A program made the translations under genes and the position numbers. 64,000 nucleotides of DNA. It comes from Ariolimax columbianus (lineage: Eukaryota; Mollusca; Gastropoda; Stylommatophora; Arionidae). Positions 62,621-64,000 of the stretch are shown piece by piece. The stretch spans positions 34,966,386-35,030,385 of the forward strand of contig JAVGWX010000011.1 of the NCBI GenBank assembly GCA_036924085.1, given 5' to 3'. The notes under the pieces were generated by a model, which was not told where the DNA came from, ran no database searches, and was given only the letters and a program-made list of their open reading frames with translations. Each line of letters opens with the position of its first letter. The stretch's first letter is position 1.

Positions 62621-63385
62621 TCTTGATGAGCCATGTGATCTTGATGAATGATGTGATTTTGATGAGCCATGTAATCTTGATGAGCCATGTGATGTTGATG
62701 AATCATGCCATCTTGATGAGCCATTTCATCTTGATGAATCATGGCATCTTGATGAGCCATGTCATCTTGATGAGCAATGTCACCTTAATGAATTATGTGA
62801 TCTTGATGAATCATGTCATCTTGATGAATCATGTCATCTTAATGAATCATGCCATCTTGATGAATCATGCCATCTTGATGAATCATGTCATCTTGATGAA
62901 TCATGCCATTTTGATGAGCCATGTCATCTTGATGAGCAATGTCACCTTAATGAATTACGTGATCTTGATGAATCATGCCATCTTGATGAATCATGCCATC
63001 TTGATGAATAATGCCATCTTGATGAATCATGTCATCTTGATGAATCATGTCATCTTGATGAATCATGCCATCTTGATGAATCATGCCATCTTGATGAATC
63101 ATGTCATCTTGATGAATCATGCCATCTTGATGAATCATGTCATCTTGATGAATCATGCCATCTTGATGAATCATGTCATCTTGATGAATCATGCCATCTT
63201 GATGAATCATGTCATCTTGAATTATCATGCCATCTTGATGAATAATGCCATCTTGATGAATCATGTCATCTTGATTTATCATGCCATCTTGATGAATAAT
63301 GCCATCTTGATGAATCATGTCATCTTGATGAATCATGTCATCTTGATGAATCATGTCATCTTGATGAATCATGTCATTTCAATGG
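62621..63385. repeat. 18-bp minisatellite, about 42 units
   Basis: The unit is GATGAATCATGTCATCTT, with a GTCATC/GCCATC alternation giving a 36-bp dimer in places. A 162-bp (nine-unit) block recurs, marked by CACCTTAATGAATTA at 62,781 and 62,943. Since 18 is a multiple of three, ORFs are open on both strands (MNHVIL repeats on +, MIHQDD repeats on -). Confidence 0.95.
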
Positions 63386-63404
63386 TAATGAATGGGCTAT
63401 TCAA

Positions 63405-63485
63405 CAGGTGGCCGAATAGAGGAGACTAACATCTAGTCAGACAAGACATACTGATCATACTAAGTTAGTAAGCATCAGGTGAACA
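63405..63485 (+). mobile_element. SINE family S4, start only
   Basis: GAGGAGACTAACATCTAGTC matches the S4 5' end; the rest is replaced by S2. Confidence 0.5.
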
Positions 63486-63650
63486 CCCTGACCAAGTCGG
63501 ATGTGTTGGATCGAAAGGTGCAAATATCGCAGTCAAGCTGTAAACTACGACACAACGCATACCGTTCTCTGGACTACATTCTGCTACTTAAGCCCTTTCA
63601 GGGTTTGGTAGCGGGAGATTGAGAATGAACCAAGCCAAGCCAAGCCATAT
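63485..63650 (+). mobile_element. SINE family S2, 3' half
   Basis: Core AAGTCGGATGTGTTGGATCG and AAAGGTGCAAATATCGCAGT, CCCTTTCAGGGTTTGGTAGC, tail AAGCCAAGCCAAGCC. Confidence 0.8.
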
Positions 63651-63654
63651 CAGT

Positions 63655-63960
63655 TTCATTTACATTTCCTTGCTATAAAAGCTATGCACATCCAATCTAT
63701 TCTTAAATGCATTAATTGTCCCTGCCTCCACTACTTCCTGTGGCAATGCATTCCAAGCATTAACGCCAAATGCTTTATACAGTTTGACTATCACTTCCTT
63801 GTTACTATGTTTAATATTTCTTTTTATCATACCTAACATTGTATTTGTCTTTTTCACTGCTACCTGGACATGCTCACTCACTTTACCTGTATGATCTATT
63901 TGAACCCCTATGTCCCTTTCCTTTTCTATCATTCTAATATTGTTCTATATATTTTGGTAG
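63655..63960 (-). mobile_element. CR1-like LINE 3' fragment with internal deletion
   Basis: The - strand reads KERDIGVQIDHTGKVSEHVQ, MLGMIKRNIKHSNKEVIVKL and YKAF, then jumps to NAWNALPQEVVEAGTINAFK. About 400 bp between these is missing compared with 11,006-13,900. Confidence 0.85.
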
Positions 63961-64000
63961 AGTGTTTCTAGAGCTTTTTTCAAATTCGGTAGAAATTCCA

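Noticed and set aside
62623..63429. 268-codon Met-Asn-His repeat protein
   Set aside because: Pure 18-bp minisatellite, equally open on the opposite strand, with no start context or flanking gene signals.

Overview
This is an animal (metazoan) nuclear window of AT-rich, repeat-dominated DNA with two host genes. The organism is probably a mollusc, perhaps a gastropod. That is an inference from the long near-intact 18S rRNA segment at 27,813-29,051 and from the mix of RTE, CR1 and RNase H-bearing LINEs with several tRNA-derived SINE families; no alignment could be run.

Host genes. (1) CHMP1, an ESCRT-III subunit, runs on the + strand from 16,072 to 33,496 in six coding exons that join to 201 codons plus stop. 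Its first intron carries minor-spliceosome (U12) signals and appears to end in TG rather than AG. (2) A large 3' coding exon of a Ser/Pro-rich, mostly disordered protein lies on the - strand at 58,232-61,090; its upstream exons lie beyond the window.

Layout. 1-2,870: SINEs and one mariner nested inside another. 2,871-7,960: old LINE fragments. 7,964-14,290: an RTE-like LINE with a 12-bp target-site duplication, split by a CR1-like LINE. 14,690-15,860: RTE tail and SINE copies next to the CHMP1 promoter. 16,072-33,496: CHMP1, with two large antisense insertions in introns 3 and 4. 34,500-41,500: LINE and SINE fragments and short tandem arrays. 41,901-46,060: nearly full-length CR1-like LINE with an intact ORF1. 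47,265-51,060: LINE fragments, one with a 29-unit, 72-bp array inside its reverse transcriptase region. 51,390-58,100: SINEs and LINE fragments. 58,232-61,090: Ser/Pro-rich exon. 62,621-63,385: 18-bp array. 63,655-63,960: CR1 remnant.

Main discovery candidate. The two insertions in CHMP1 introns belong to one retrotransposon family, called LINE-A here. Its 5' leader is built from ribosomal DNA: about 630 bp of 5' external transcribed spacer, a piece of 18S, and a partly duplicated 3' end of 28S. The copy at 18,638-24,440 continues into an endonuclease/RT/RNase H ORF. The copy at 26,541-29,686 has the same leader with about 1.24 kb of 18S, joined directly to the LINE 3' end and flanked by a perfect 14-bp duplication. 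Both share the same leader start, the same 18S-28S junction and the same post-28S segment. This argues for an established element with an rRNA-derived leader rather than two independent accidents.
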